Assembly: GCF_000612845.1 (NCBI RefSeq)
Contig: NZ_CCAT010000065.1
Span: 124,001-188,000, forward strand
Direction: 5' to 3'
Length of the DNA stretch: 64,000 nt
Source: Clostridium ihumii AP5
Lineage (GTDB): Bacteria; Bacillota; Clostridia; Clostridiales; Clostridiaceae
Shown here piece by piece: positions 1 to 9,690 of this stretch. The notes below the pieces were generated by a model. It was not told the origin of the DNA and did no database searches. It saw only the letters and a program-made list of their open reading frames with translations. The position numbers and the translations under genes are program-made. How positions within the stretch are numbered: position 1 is the stretch's first letter; each line of letters starts with the position of its first letter.

Positions 1-1
1 T

Positions 2-1126
2 AACTTTTCAAAAGAGTTATTATTTAGATTACAAAGTAATAATATAGACTTTTCTTTAAATAACTTAGATGGACTTTATGACTTTATTATAAAAACTTTT
101 AATACTATAAAAGATGTTAACTTTAACTATGTTTCTTATAGTAAAAATAGTATTTTAAAAGATTTCTATTGTACAGATTTACATTCTCTTAAAAATGAAA
201 ATTTTGAACTAAAAGAATTTAATTCACCTTCTGTTCTTATTGAATCATTTTATTTTGAAAAAGATAAAAGTGATCGTCTAAATAATAGAAGTCATGATCT
301 TCAAAGAATTGTACACACTAATATAGATAGGGTAAATAAAAAAGTATCTATACTTGAAAAAACTCTAGATGATTGTAAAGAAAAACAAAAATTGAATCTT
401 TATGGTGAACTTTTAACTGCAAATATTTACTCAATAAAAAAAGGTGATAAGTCTGTAAAAGTTTTAAATTATTATAGTGAAAATGAAGAATATATTGACA
501 TTCCTATAAATGAAAATAAAACGCCTTCTGAAAATGTTCAAATTTACTTTAAAAAGTATAATAAACTAAAAAAATCTGAAGAAAATGCATTAATACAAAT
601 TAAGATTGCTAAAGAAGAACTTTCTTACTTAGAGTCAGTTATGGCAAATATACTTAACGTTGACAACTATCATGAAATTGAAGATATAAAATCTGAACTT
701 GTTGAAACAGGCTATATAGCATTTAAAAAATCTTCTAAAAATACGAAAAAGAATAAGCCATCTAAACCAATGCATTTTCTATCTAGTGATAATATAGATA
801 TTTATGTTGGTAAAAATAATATTCAAAATGATTACTTAACTTTGAAGTTTGCATCTAAAAATGATATATGGCTTCATACTAAAAATATTCCTGGTTCTCA
901 TGTAATTATAAAATGTAATGGAGAAGTCAGTGATTCTACTTTATTAGAAGCTGCTAATTTAGCTGGTTATTATAGTAAAGGTAAAACTTCTTCAAATATT
1001 CCTGTAGATTATACTGAAGTAAAAAATGTAAAGAAACCTTCTGGTGCTAAACCTGGAATGGTAATTTATTATACTAATAAAACTATATATGTTACACCTA
1101 AAGTTCCTGAAATTGAACAAAAATAA
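2..1126 (+). CDS. rqcH: Rqc2/RqcH-type ribosome quality control protein (NFACT family), 3' part
   Basis: The frame is open from the left edge of the window, so the N-terminal NFACT-N domain is outside; about 374 codons are visible. RqcH binds the peptidyl-tRNA-blocked 50S subunit and recruits tRNA-Ala for alanine tailing of stalled chains. The visible part has a long helical coiled-coil stretch and then the C-terminal NFACT-R region, recognisable by DIWLHTKNIPGSHVII about 80 residues before the end and a final KPSGAKPGMV block. The first ATG-like start inside the window (392) is internal, because coding clearly continues upstream. The gene is convergent with the methyltransferase gene to its right and shares a hairpin terminator with it. 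Older names are fibronectin-binding protein A or YloA. Confidence 0.9.
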   Translation, partial: NFSKELLFRLQSNNIDFSLNNLDGLYDFIIKTFNTIKDVNFNYVSYSKNSILKDFYCTDLHSLKNENFELKEFNSPSVLIESFYFEKDKSDRLNNRSHDLQRIVHTNIDRVNKKVSILEKTLDDCKEKQKLNLYGELLTANIYSIKKGDKSVKVLNYYSENEEYIDIPINENKTPSENVQIYFKKYNKLKKSEENALIQIKIAKEELSYLESVMANILNVDNYHEIEDIKSELVETGYIAFKKSSKNTKKNKPSKPMHFLSSDNIDIYVGKNNIQNDYLTLKFASKNDIWLHTKNIPGSHVIIKCNGEVSDSTLLEAANLAGYYSKGKTSSNIPVDYTEVKNVKKPSGAKPGMVIYYTNKTIYVTPKVPEIEQK

Positions 1127-1151
1127 GAAGTATGATTAACATACTTCTTAT
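1123..1151. terminator. Bidirectional intrinsic terminator between rqcH and the rlmL-like gene
   Basis: Perfect 12-bp stem (ATAAGAAGTATG with its complement), five-base loop, then a T run on the plus strand and, because the stem starts with A residues, a T run on the minus strand. It lies between two convergent genes. Confidence 0.85.
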
Positions 1152-1154
1152 TTT

Positions 1155-2270
1155 TTATATATTATATTGATAATAATAACATTGCAACCTACCATTATAT
1201 AATTTTCTATTTTTATCAGCTTTTCTACCAAAGCATCTTTGAAAATCCTCAAATGATGTAAGCACATAACATGACCAGTCATCTAATTTATGATAAACTG
1301 AAGAAAACTCTTTATAAAGTGTTCTTACTTCATTTTCATCCAATAATCTTTCACCATATGGTGGATTAGTTATTATCATTCCTCTTTTTTTCTTGGAACT
1401 TATACTTTGCATTGGAAGTTTTTGAAATTTAACTACATCATCAACTCCTGCTTTTCTTGCATTATCCATAGCTGTTCTCAATACTCTTCCATCTATATCT
1501 GATGCTAAAATTTCAACTTCTTTCTTATTGTGTTGTGATCTTTTAGCACCTTCCCTTACCTGTTCCCAAATATCACTTGGGAAAGTAGGCCATGTTTCAC
1601 TTTCAAAACGTCTATTAACTCCTGGTGCTATATTTTTAGCTATCATAGCAGCTTCTATTGCAATAGTTCCTGAACCACAAAATGGATCTAGCAATAATCT
1701 ACTTCCGTCATATTTTGATATTAAAACCATAGCTGCTGCTAAAGTTTCTTTTAGTGGTGCATGACCAGCATTTTCTCTATAACCTCTTTTATGTAATCCT
1801 ACACCTGAAGTATCTATTGATAGTGTAACAATATCTTTAAGAATTGCAACCTCTATCTTATACACTGGACCATCTTCAGTAAACCAATCTGTGTTATATG
1901 TCTTTTTCATACTTTCTACTACTGCTTTTTTTACTATACTTTGACAATCTGGAACACTATGTAATAATGATTTTACTGATTTTCCTATAACATGCATCTT
2001 TCCATCTTTAGGTATTAAACTTCCCCAATCTACAGCTAATGTTCCTTGAAATAATTCTTCGAAACTTGTAGCTTTAAATTCAGCCATTTTTATAAAAACT
2101 CTTTCTGCAGTTCTAAGATGAATATTACAAATTGCTATGTCCATCTCATCACCTTCAAATGTTACTTTACCATTTTCAACTTTTAAATCTTCATATCCTA
2201 AATCTTTTAATTCTCTAGCTGTAATCGCTTCTAATCCAAAAGTCGTAGTGGCAATTATATCATACATCAT
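1155..2270 (-). CDS. THUMP-domain class I SAM-dependent RNA methyltransferase (RlmL/YpsC family)
   Basis: Predicted to methylate guanine N2 in 23S rRNA, as the RlmL N-terminal half does. An N-terminal THUMP region (about residues 5-165) precedes a Rossmann methyltransferase domain with SAM motif DPFCGSGT (195-202) and catalytic motif NPPYGERL (302-309). At about 371 residues it matches the single-domain Firmicute YpsC-type proteins, not the fused RlmKL. A TTG at 2288 would extend it by six codons, but that TTG overlaps the only Shine-Dalgarno-like GGAG, so the ATG at 2270 is preferred (spacing is somewhat long). Last gene of the lspA-rluD-pyrR operon. Confidence 0.85.
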   Translation of the reverse strand: MMYDIIATTTFGLEAITARELKDLGYEDLKVENGKVTFEGDEMDIAICNIHLRTAERVFIKMAEFKATSFEELFQGTLAVDWGSLIPKDGKMHVIGKSVKSLLHSVPDCQSIVKKAVVESMKKTYNTDWFTEDGPVYKIEVAILKDIVTLSIDTSGVGLHKRGYRENAGHAPLKETLAAAMVLISKYDGSRLLLDPFCGSGTIAIEAAMIAKNIAPGVNRRFESETWPTFPSDIWEQVREGAKRSQHNKKEVEILASDIDGRVLRTAMDNARKAGVDDVVKFQKLPMQSISSKKKRGMIITNPPYGERLLDENEVRTLYKEFSSVYHKLDDWSCYVLTSFEDFQRCFGRKADKNRKLYNGRLQCYYYQYNI

Positions 2271-2298
2271 ATATTTTTTTATCTCCAATTCTTTTTGT

Positions 2299-2856
<558 letters not shown>

Positions 2857-3774
2857 TTATGAATCTGTATTTCTTAAATTATTTAATAAATCTTCAAAAT
2901 AAATTGGTAGCTTAGATGAAAATTCAACATATTCTTTTGTAGTTGGGTGTATAAAACCTAAATCCTTAGCATGCAATACTTGACCTTGCAATTTAAATTT
3001 TTGTTTTTTAAATCCGTAAATCTCATCTCCTACTAAAGGATGTCCAATGTGAGCCATATGAACTCTAATTTGATGAGTCCTACCTGTTTCCAAATTACAC
3101 TTAACTAAAGTATAATGATTAAATTTTTCTATTACTTCATAATGTGTTACTGCTCTTTTTCCATCCTTAACCACTGCCATTTTTATTCTGTCTACTGGAT
3201 GTCTCCCTATTGGTGCATCTATACTTCCTGTATCGCTTTTTAATTTACCTTCTACTAATGCATAATAAGTCCTTGTTATACTATGATCTTTAAATTGCTT
3301 TGCAAGTTCATTATGAGAATTGTCATTTTTAGCTATAACAAGTATTCCTGATGTATCTTTGTCTATCCTATGTACTATACCTGGTCTTAAAACTCCATTT
3401 ATACCTGATAAATCATTACAATGATACATAAGTGCATTTACTAATGTTCCTGTATAATTTCCTGGTGCTGGATGAACAACCATATCCTTGTCTTTATTTA
3501 CTATAATCACATCATTATCTTCATAAACTATGTCTATTGGTATGTTTTCTTTTTCTACTTTTAGCTCTATTGGTTCTGGAATTTCTATTTCAATTTCATC
3601 ATTCAATTTTAATTTATAGTTGCTCTTTTTTACTTTTCCATTTACAGTTACATTTTTTTCATCTATTAATCCTTGAACATAAGATCTCGATTTTCCTTCT
3701 ATATTATCTGTTATAAATAAATCTAATCTTTTATCTATATTTTTTTCATCTACTACTAAAATCATTTTTTCCAT
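2857..3774 (-). CDS. rluD: RluA/RluD-family 23S rRNA pseudouridine synthase (YlyB type)
   Basis: An N-terminal S4 RNA-binding domain (about residues 12-75) is followed by the pseudouridine synthase domain. The signature HRIDKDTSG puts the catalytic aspartate at about residue 138. Family members isomerise uridines in 23S rRNA. A longer frame reaches 3831, but the ATG at 3774 overlaps the lspA stop codon (TAATG), which is typical of translational coupling and gives the normal 305-residue length. Which uridine it modifies cannot be told from sequence. Confidence 0.9.
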   Translation of the reverse strand: MEKMILVVDEKNIDKRLDLFITDNIEGKSRSYVQGLIDEKNVTVNGKVKKSNYKLKLNDEIEIEIPEPIELKVEKENIPIDIVYEDNDVIIVNKDKDMVVHPAPGNYTGTLVNALMYHCNDLSGINGVLRPGIVHRIDKDTSGILVIAKNDNSHNELAKQFKDHSITRTYYALVEGKLKSDTGSIDAPIGRHPVDRIKMAVVKDGKRAVTHYEVIEKFNHYTLVKCNLETGRTHQIRVHMAHIGHPLVGDEIYGFKKQKFKLQGQVLHAKDLGFIHPTTKEYVEFSSKLPIYFEDLLNNLRNTDS

Positions 3775-4226
3775 TAAATTTCGTCCTTTATTATACAATA
3801 TATTATAGCTATAGTTCCTAAAGTTACACATATATCAGCTACATTAAATGTTGGAAAATAGTATACATCTTGATAATGTACTGAAATAAAATCTACAACA
3901 TATTTATATACAACTCTATCATAAAAATTTCCTAATGCTCCTGCTATTATCATAGAAAATGCTATTCTTGTAAGTTTAAATTTAGGTTTATGCTTTATTA
4001 AGTAATATAAAATCCCACCAACTACTATAGTAGTAACTATAACTAGTAACCAAATTTTATTTTGCATAATTCCAAAAGCTGCTCCACGATTTTCTAAGTA
4101 TTCAAAAGCAAAAAAATCTTTAATTATTGTTATTCCTTCATTTCCTTTAAGGCTTTTTAACGCTAAAAGTTTTGTTATTCTGTCTGCAAAAAAACCTATA
4201 AATATAATTATTATTTCTAATCCCAT
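3774..4226 (-). CDS. lspA: Lipoprotein signal peptidase (signal peptidase II)
   Basis: Membrane aspartyl protease that cleaves the signal peptide of diacylglyceryl-modified prolipoproteins. It has 150 residues with four hydrophobic segments. The two conserved active-site blocks are present: GNFYDR...VVDF (100-113, catalytic Asp112) and FNVAD (127-131, catalytic Asp131). It leads the lspA-rluD-pyrR-rlmL-like operon and overlaps rluD by one base. Confidence 0.95.
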   Translation of the reverse strand: MGLEIIIIFIGFFADRITKLLALKSLKGNEGITIIKDFFAFEYLENRGAAFGIMQNKIWLLVIVTTIVVGGILYYLIKHKPKFKLTRIAFSMIIAGALGNFYDRVVYKYVVDFISVHYQDVYYFPTFNVADICVTLGTIAIIYCIIKDEI

Positions 4227-4247
4227 TTTAGGTTCCCCCTAACTTTT

Positions 4248-4289
4248 AATAAAATAATAAATATAGTTTCCTATATTTATTATTTTATT
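4248..4289. terminator. Intrinsic terminator-like hairpin downstream of the DksA-like gene
   Basis: A 19-bp perfect AT-rich stem around a four-base loop (4267-4270) lies between the yteA-like stop (4306) and the lspA start (4226). It should end the yteA-like transcript. The stem is nearly all A-T, so efficiency is uncertain. Confidence 0.6.
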
Positions 4290-4305
4290 TCAATTATTTT
4301 CTATT

Positions 4306-4917
4306 TTAATATGGTAATTGATTTTTATACTGTTCATTACTTATAGAATCTATTGGATCTACATAATAATTGTCATCGTAATAAAATTCATCATATACTT
4401 CATCTATGTCTGTAAATCCAGCAATATTTTCAAATCCATTATTGAATTTATATACGTTATGATCTGGAATTTTATATGCATAGTATGATGGCTGTTCACT
4501 TTGTCTTAAAGCTTCAAGCCTGTTTAGGCTATGCTCTTCTACTTCAATTACATTGTTTATTTCATTTTGACATTCTATGCAATTTTCAGCATATGGCATA
4601 AATTCCAATCTCATATTAGATATTTTTTTACCACATTTATCACATAATCCATAAGTTCCATTTTCGATTTTCTTTAATGAATTGTCTATTTTATTTAATA
4701 TAGTTTTTTCATTTTGACTTAATGAAATATCTATTGTTGTGTCTAATAAGTCACCAGCACTGTCACCTGTGTGATCATCATAAACAGATAATTCATTTGC
4801 CATTTGTACATTAGTGTTAACTTCACTTTTAGGATTTCTCTCTTCTATAACTTTTTCAATTTTACTTTTCTCATTTAACAGTCTAGTTTTAAAATAATTA
4901 AGTTTAGCATTATCCAT
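4306..4917 (-). CDS. TraR/DksA-type zinc-finger protein, YteA family
   Basis: Helical N-terminal half, then a C4 zinc finger CDKCGKK...ENCIEC (about residues 95-120), as in DksA/TraR proteins that insert into the RNA polymerase secondary channel. Length of about 203 residues and the acidic, tyrosine-rich tail (DEFYYDDNYYVD) fit the Firmicute YteA group, often called sporulation-associated. The ATG at 4917 is preferred over GTG at 4926 because AGGAG is then eight bases upstream. It appears monocistronic, with a hairpin behind it. Its regulatory targets are unknown. Confidence 0.8.
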   Translation of the reverse strand: MDNAKLNYFKTRLLNEKSKIEKVIEERNPKSEVNTNVQMANELSVYDDHTGDSAGDLLDTTIDISLSQNEKTILNKIDNSLKKIENGTYGLCDKCGKKISNMRLEFMPYAENCIECQNEINNVIEVEEHSLNRLEALRQSEQPSYYAYKIPDHNVYKFNNGFENIAGFTDIDEVYDEFYYDDNYYVDPIDSISNEQYKNQLPY

Positions 4918-5001
4918 TTCACTCACTCCTTAGAAAGATTATGAACTTTACTTTTCTTAATTATTGTTTGTTTTTAATTAAAATTTATTACACTGTCTTT
5001 T

Positions 5002-6315
5002 TTACATTTCTTCTATATTTATAATAGACTTAAAATATTTTAGTGAATTTGGAAATGATATATTAGTACATTCATAATTTTTAATTAATGTATTTCCTTT
5101 GTTTTTAATAGCTAATACTAAAGAAGCTAACGCTATTCTATGATCATTATAAGAATCAAATTTTACATCACTTTCAATATCTTGATTATTGCCTATTACT
5201 TTAAAATTATAATCATTATCTAGTGAAGTTTTTATATTTGCTTTAGCTAAATTAATTTCCATTGCATTTATTCTATTGCTTTCTTTGTATTTAAGTTCTT
5301 CAACATTTTCAAAAATTGTTTCTCCATTTGCAAATGCTGCTGCAACACTTAATATAGGAATTTCATCAATTATGCTAGCTATCTCACTATGTTCTATTGT
5401 AATTCCACTTAGATTACTACTAAAAGCAACTATGTCTCCTATAGGCTCTTCATTTCTAAAGCCTTTTTCTATTATCTCTATATTTGCACCCATATTTTTA
5501 AGAATTTCTACATATTTAAGTCTTCCTTTATTTAATAATACATCCTTTATTAAAATACTTGAATCTTTAGATATTATTGTTGCAACTATTAGAAAAGCTG
5601 CAGTAGATGGATCACCAGGTACATATATATCTTTAGATATAAGCTTTGAATTACTTATAGTTATCTTATTCTCATTAACCTTTATGTTACTACCTAAGTA
5701 TTTAAACATTTTTTCTGTATGATTTCTAGTTTTATTTTTTTCTATAACTATAGTTTTATCCTTTGAAAAAAATCCTGCTATTAATATAGCTGATTTTACT
5801 TGTGCTGAATCAACTGGCATTTCATACTTTATACCATTAATGCCATTATTGTTATTAATTTTTATTGGCAAATAGCCATTGCTACATTCAAATTTTGCTC
5901 CCATTGATATAAGTGGATTCAAAACCCTATTCATAGGTCTTTTACTTAAGGAATCATCTCCAGTTATAACTGTATTTACATTTGTACCAGATAACAATCC
6001 TAAAATTAACCTTGCTGTAGTTCCAGAATTGTTGGCATTTATTTCCAATATATTTCTATTAAAATTTTCATATCCCGGCGAAAAAACATTTAAGACTTTC
6101 TTATCTTCTTCTAAAATTTCTTTTACATCTACACCTAATTTTTTAATTGTATCTAAAGTTGTATTACAATCTTCACTAAATGAAAAATTATATATTTTAT
6201 ATTTACCCTTAGGAATAGCACCTATAATAAGAGATCTATGTCCTATTGATTTATCACCTGGTATTGATGTTTCTATATTAAAAGTTTTATTACCACCTTT
6301 TATATGTAAATCCAT
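5002..6315 (-). CDS. aroA: 3-phosphoshikimate 1-carboxyvinyltransferase (EPSP synthase)
   Basis: Transfers enolpyruvate from PEP to shikimate-3-phosphate, the sixth step of the shikimate pathway. It is 437 residues, normal length. Family blocks are intact: GDKSIGHRS near the N-terminus (PEP/S3P binding lysine and arginine), NSGTTARL near residue 95, GDPSTAAF in the middle and NDHRIALA near residue 390. Last gene of aroB-mtnN-aroF-aroA, nine bases after aroF. Confidence 0.95.
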   Translation of the reverse strand: MDLHIKGGNKTFNIETSIPGDKSIGHRSLIIGAIPKGKYKIYNFSFSEDCNTTLDTIKKLGVDVKEILEEDKKVLNVFSPGYENFNRNILEINANNSGTTARLILGLLSGTNVNTVITGDDSLSKRPMNRVLNPLISMGAKFECSNGYLPIKINNNNGINGIKYEMPVDSAQVKSAILIAGFFSKDKTIVIEKNKTRNHTEKMFKYLGSNIKVNENKITISNSKLISKDIYVPGDPSTAAFLIVATIISKDSSILIKDVLLNKGRLKYVEILKNMGANIEIIEKGFRNEEPIGDIVAFSSNLSGITIEHSEIASIIDEIPILSVAAAFANGETIFENVEELKYKESNRINAMEINLAKANIKTSLDNDYNFKVIGNNQDIESDVKFDSYNDHRIALASLVLAIKNKGNTLIKNYECTNISFPNSLKYFKSIINIEEM

Positions 6316-6324
6316 AAAAATCTC

Positions 6325-7116
6325 CTATATTATATCCTGTAATTTTTTAACCTTTTCAATTATACCTTTAACAGTATCTATATTTACAGTTTGTTTTGCA
6401 TCAGAAATTGCTTTATCAGGATTTATATGACTCTCTATTAAAAGGCCATCACCACCAGCAACTATTCCGGCTAATGCCATTGTACTTACAAGTTCTCTTC
6501 TTCCAGTACCATGACTTGGATCTACTATTATTGGCAATCTATATTTATCTTTAATTGCAGCAACACTATTTAAATCTAATGTATTTCTTGTATATGTTTC
6601 AAAAGTTCTAATTCCTCTTTCACATAATATAACATTGCTATTTCCACTACTCATAATATATTCAGCTGCATTTAACCACTCACTTATAGTTGCACTCATT
6701 CCTCTTTTTAAAAGTATAGGCACATCATAATTTCCAAGTTCCTTTAACAACGTATAATTATACATATTTCTAGACCCTATTTGAATCATGTCTATATATT
6801 TAAGACATGGCTCAATATCTCTAGCATCCATAATTTCAGTAACTACTGGCATATTAAATTCTCTACCTACTTCACTTAGAATTTTTACGCCATCAAATTT
6901 CAAACCTTGAAAATCATATGGAGATGTACGCGGTTTAAAAGCTCCACCTCTTAAAATATCTACACCTATATTTTTTAAGTTTTCTCCAATTTCCATCATA
7001 GTGTCATAATCTTCAACAGAACAAGGACCAGATATTACAACCTTATTTTCTCCACCAATAACTGCATTTTTTACTTTAACAGTTATATTTTCTCCAGAGT
7101 TTTTCTCTACTATCAT
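6325..7116 (-). CDS. aroF: 3-deoxy-7-phosphoheptulonate (DAHP) synthase, KDO8PS-like type
   Basis: Condenses PEP and erythrose-4-phosphate, the entry step of the shikimate pathway. 263 residues with GPCSVED (about 30-36), [15 protein letters not shown] (about 57-71) and DPSHGTGRR near the C-terminus, which mark the AroA/AroF-beta (KDO8P-synthase-like) group. The N-terminal region is too short for the ferredoxin-like/ACT regulatory domain found in some relatives, so feedback control through such a domain is not expected. Lies between mtnN and aroA in a tight operon. Confidence 0.92.
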   Translation of the reverse strand: MIVEKNSGENITVKVKNAVIGGENKVVISGPCSVEDYDTMMEIGENLKNIGVDILRGGAFKPRTSPYDFQGLKFDGVKILSEVGREFNMPVVTEIMDARDIEPCLKYIDMIQIGSRNMYNYTLLKELGNYDVPILLKRGMSATISEWLNAAEYIMSSGNSNVILCERGIRTFETYTRNTLDLNSVAAIKDKYRLPIIVDPSHGTGRRELVSTMALAGIVAGGDGLLIESHINPDKAISDAKQTVNIDTVKGIIEKVKKLQDII

Positions 7117-7126
7117 TAAATATCAC

Positions 7127-7819
7127 CTACATTGACTTTAGCATATATCTTAAAATATTATTTGAATTTTTTACTGCTATATCCTTAAATTTTTCATAAT
7201 CTATATGTGCTCCATTATTTGCATTATCTGATATAGATCTTATAACCACAAATGGAACATGATTTAAATAAGCCGCATGTGCTATACTTGCACCTTCCAT
7301 TTCACAAGCTAATGCATTAAATTTAGTGTTAAGCCATTTTATTTTTTCTACATCATTAATAAATTGATCACCTGATACTATTCTACCTACACAATGATTT
7401 ACTTCTTTTAACTGTTCACAAGCTTTTGTGCAAAGACTTACTAACTCTTTATCACATTTAAAGTCATAAACATCTAATCTTGGTATTTGTCCTATTTCAT
7501 CTCCAAAAGCAGAAACATCCATATCATGTTGAACTAAATCTGATGCTATAACTATATCTCCTGGATATATATTCATTCCTGTTCCACCAGCTATTCCAAC
7601 ATTTATAACTGCATCTACATTATAATCATCTACTAAAATTTGAGTACATATAGCTGCATTTACTTTTCCTATACCACTAGTAACTATTACAACTTCTTTT
7701 TCGTAAATTCTACCTTTATGGAACTCCATCATAGCCTTAGTATTTTTACTTTCAAGAATCATTTCATCCTTTAATCCTTGTACTTCTTCACTCATTGCTC
7801 CTATTATTCCTATTATCAT
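7127..7819 (-). CDS. mtnN: 5'-methylthioadenosine/S-adenosylhomocysteine nucleosidase
   Basis: Hydrolyses adenine from MTA and SAH, recycling by-products of SAM use and producing S-ribosylhomocysteine. 230 residues, typical. The catalytic acid is in MSEE (11-12), the nucleoside-binding motif CEMEGASIAHAA is near residue 172 and the catalytic aspartate is in RSISDNA near residue 195. The gene follows aroB directly (stop and start adjacent) and lies ten bases before aroF, so it is embedded in the shikimate operon. Confidence 0.95.
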   Translation of the reverse strand: MIIGIIGAMSEEVQGLKDEMILESKNTKAMMEFHKGRIYEKEVVIVTSGIGKVNAAICTQILVDDYNVDAVINVGIAGGTGMNIYPGDIVIASDLVQHDMDVSAFGDEIGQIPRLDVYDFKCDKELVSLCTKACEQLKEVNHCVGRIVSGDQFINDVEKIKWLNTKFNALACEMEGASIAHAAYLNHVPFVVIRSISDNANNGAHIDYEKFKDIAVKNSNNILRYMLKSM

Positions 7820-8908
7820 TTATAAATTCCTCCCTATACTTTCATTTATTGCTTTTTCTATTTCATCTTCTGTAATATCTACTTTTGTTTGACAATTTTC
7901 AATATCCTCTAGAAGTGTAAATTTAATTTTATTATTTTCAATTTTTTTATCATGCTTTATAGTTTTCAAAAACTTATCTTTATCAACTATATCATAATTT
8001 ATTTTCATACCCAACTTTGAGTACATTTTCTTTATTTCTTTATATATATTAGAATCTATAAAAAACTTCATTTCTGAAAGCTTTATAGCTGCAAGTGTAC
8101 CAAGTGACACAGCTTCTCCATGTGATACTTCGTAATTTGAATCTATTTCGATTGCATGACCTATTGTATGTCCAAAATTTAATATATTTCTATATCCTAG
8201 GTCATTATAATCACTCTCTACTACGTCTGCCTTTATTTTTATACATTCTTTAACTATATAGATTAATTTATCATTTTCAAGTTCTAATATTGCTTTCATA
8301 TTAGTTTTTATATATTTAAAAAGATTAGCATCTTTTATGATGCAATATTTCATTACTTCTCCCATTCCATTTATAAATTCCCTTTTACTTAAAGTTTTTA
8401 AAAATGAAACAGATATAAATACAAAACTAGGGTCATAGAAAGTTCCTATAAGGTTTTTTACATTATTAAAATTATATGCAACTTTACCACCAACAGAGCT
8501 ATCTACTTGTGAAATAAGGGTTGTAGGTACAGATACATACTTTAATCCTCTCATATATGTTGCTGCTACATAACCAGTAATATCGCCTACTATCCCACCA
8601 CCAAAAGCTACTAATAAATCCTTTCTATCACATTCATTTTGCAATAAAAATTCATATATTTTAGATATAGTATTATAACTCTTGTTTTCTTCTCCATGTT
8701 GCATTATGAAAATATTATAGTTTAAATTTTTCATTAGTTTCTTAATCTTTTCTTCGTATATTGAATAAACATTATCATCTGTTATTATAAATATTTTACC
8801 ATTTTTCCTTACTTTATTTTCTTCAAATGCTAAAAATATTTTATTTATATCATTATCCATATATACTTTATATACTTTATTATTACTATTTACAGAGATT
8901 TCCTTCAT
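7820..8908 (-). CDS. aroB: 3-dehydroquinate synthase
   Basis: NAD- and divalent-metal-dependent cyclisation of DAHP to 3-dehydroquinate, the second shikimate step. 362 residues. The NAD-binding block GGGIVGDITGYVA and the following RGLKYVSVPTTL are near residues 105-135, and the metal-ligand region NFGHTIGHAIE is near residue 245. First gene of the operon; AAAGGAGAAAG lies just before the ATG and the upstream 140 bases are very AT-rich, with TATAAT-like sequences as promoter candidates. Confidence 0.95.
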   Translation of the reverse strand: MKEISVNSNNKVYKVYMDNDINKIFLAFEENKVRKNGKIFIITDDNVYSIYEEKIKKLMKNLNYNIFIMQHGEENKSYNTISKIYEFLLQNECDRKDLLVAFGGGIVGDITGYVAATYMRGLKYVSVPTTLISQVDSSVGGKVAYNFNNVKNLIGTFYDPSFVFISVSFLKTLSKREFINGMGEVMKYCIIKDANLFKYIKTNMKAILELENDKLIYIVKECIKIKADVVESDYNDLGYRNILNFGHTIGHAIEIDSNYEVSHGEAVSLGTLAAIKLSEMKFFIDSNIYKEIKKMYSKLGMKINYDIVDKDKFLKTIKHDKKIENNKIKFTLLEDIENCQTKVDITEDEIEKAINESIGRNL

Positions 8909-9049
8909 AACTTTCTCCTTTAAATTATAATATCTACATTATATTATACATAAATAATCTCTTTAAATAAATCTTTATTGAGACTTTATATTATTGTTAT
9001 CTAAAATCAATAAAATTCTACATTGAAAAATGTTCCATATAATTCAAAA

Positions 9050-9081
9050 AGACTTTCAAAGTAAATTTACCTTAAAAGTCT
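9050..9081 (-). terminator. Probable terminator of the yggS-sepF-yggT-ylmH-divIVA operon
   Basis: Outer stem AGACTTT/AAAGTCT and inner palindrome GTAAATTTAC, separated by partly paired bases. On the minus strand the hairpin ends in CTTTTTG, a U tract just after divIVA. The interrupted stem makes it a moderate call. Confidence 0.55.
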
Positions 9082-9087
9082 ATAATG

Positions 9088-9675
9088 TTACTCATTTGCA
9101 AAAAAACTTTTTATTTCTTGTAACTCTTCTAAATCATAAGCGATTTCTTCAGTATTCATTTCTATTTCCTTAGGTGTTTCTTCTAAGGCTTCATCTATAG
9201 TTGTTGAAATGTTGTAATTTTTATCAAAATCTCTCTCTAAAGTTTCAAACATCTCAATTTGACTTGTCATAAAGTTTCTAAATTTTGTTCTAAATTTCAA
9301 AAACTCTTGTTTTGTTTTGTCAAAATCATCATTTACTTGAAGAACATCATTATGTGCTTTATCTAAAATCTTCTTACCAGTTTCATTTGCATTCTTAATT
9401 ATTAAAGTAGCCTCATTTTCAGCAGTAGTTTTAGCTTGTTCTGCTGCATTTTGAGCTAATAATAAAGTACTTTGTATTGTACTCTCTATTTTAGAATAAT
9501 GCTCTAACTTATCTTGAAAAACTGATATTTTCTCTTTTAGTGTTGCATTTTCTTTGTAAACTGCTTCATAATCTTCTGCTATCTTTTCTAGAAATTCATC
9601 TACTTCATCTGGACTATATCCTCTCATAACTCTCTTGAACTCTTTGTTATTAATGTCCATTGCAGTTAACTTCAT
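9088..9675 (-). CDS. divIVA: DivIVA-domain septum/pole placement protein
   Basis: The N-terminal DivIVA lipid-binding motif MKLTAMDINNKEFKRVMRGY is followed by long coiled coils (about residues 30-65 and 75-150) and an acidic tail. DivIVA proteins bind negatively curved membrane at septa and poles and recruit division or chromosome-anchoring factors. ATG at 9675 is preferred over a GTG three codons earlier, because AGAGG is eight bases upstream. It closes the yggS-sepF-yggT-ylmH operon, a conserved Gram-positive order. Confidence 0.9.
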   Translation of the reverse strand: MKLTAMDINNKEFKRVMRGYSPDEVDEFLEKIAEDYEAVYKENATLKEKISVFQDKLEHYSKIESTIQSTLLLAQNAAEQAKTTAENEATLIIKNANETGKKILDKAHNDVLQVNDDFDKTKQEFLKFRTKFRNFMTSQIEMFETLERDFDKNYNISTTIDEALEETPKEIEMNTEEIAYDLEELQEIKSFFANE

Positions 9676-9690
9676 ATCTTTCACCTCTAA

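Noticed and set aside
1-391. Treating 392 as the start of the first gene
   Set aside because: The same frame is open back to base 2 and encodes continuous NFACT-like sequence, so the gene enters from outside the window.
5276-6430. Plus-strand ORFs of 148 and 183 codons opposite aroA
   Set aside because: Antisense shadows of a well-conserved aroA; hydrophobic composition typical of reverse-complement AT-rich coding DNA and no RBS.
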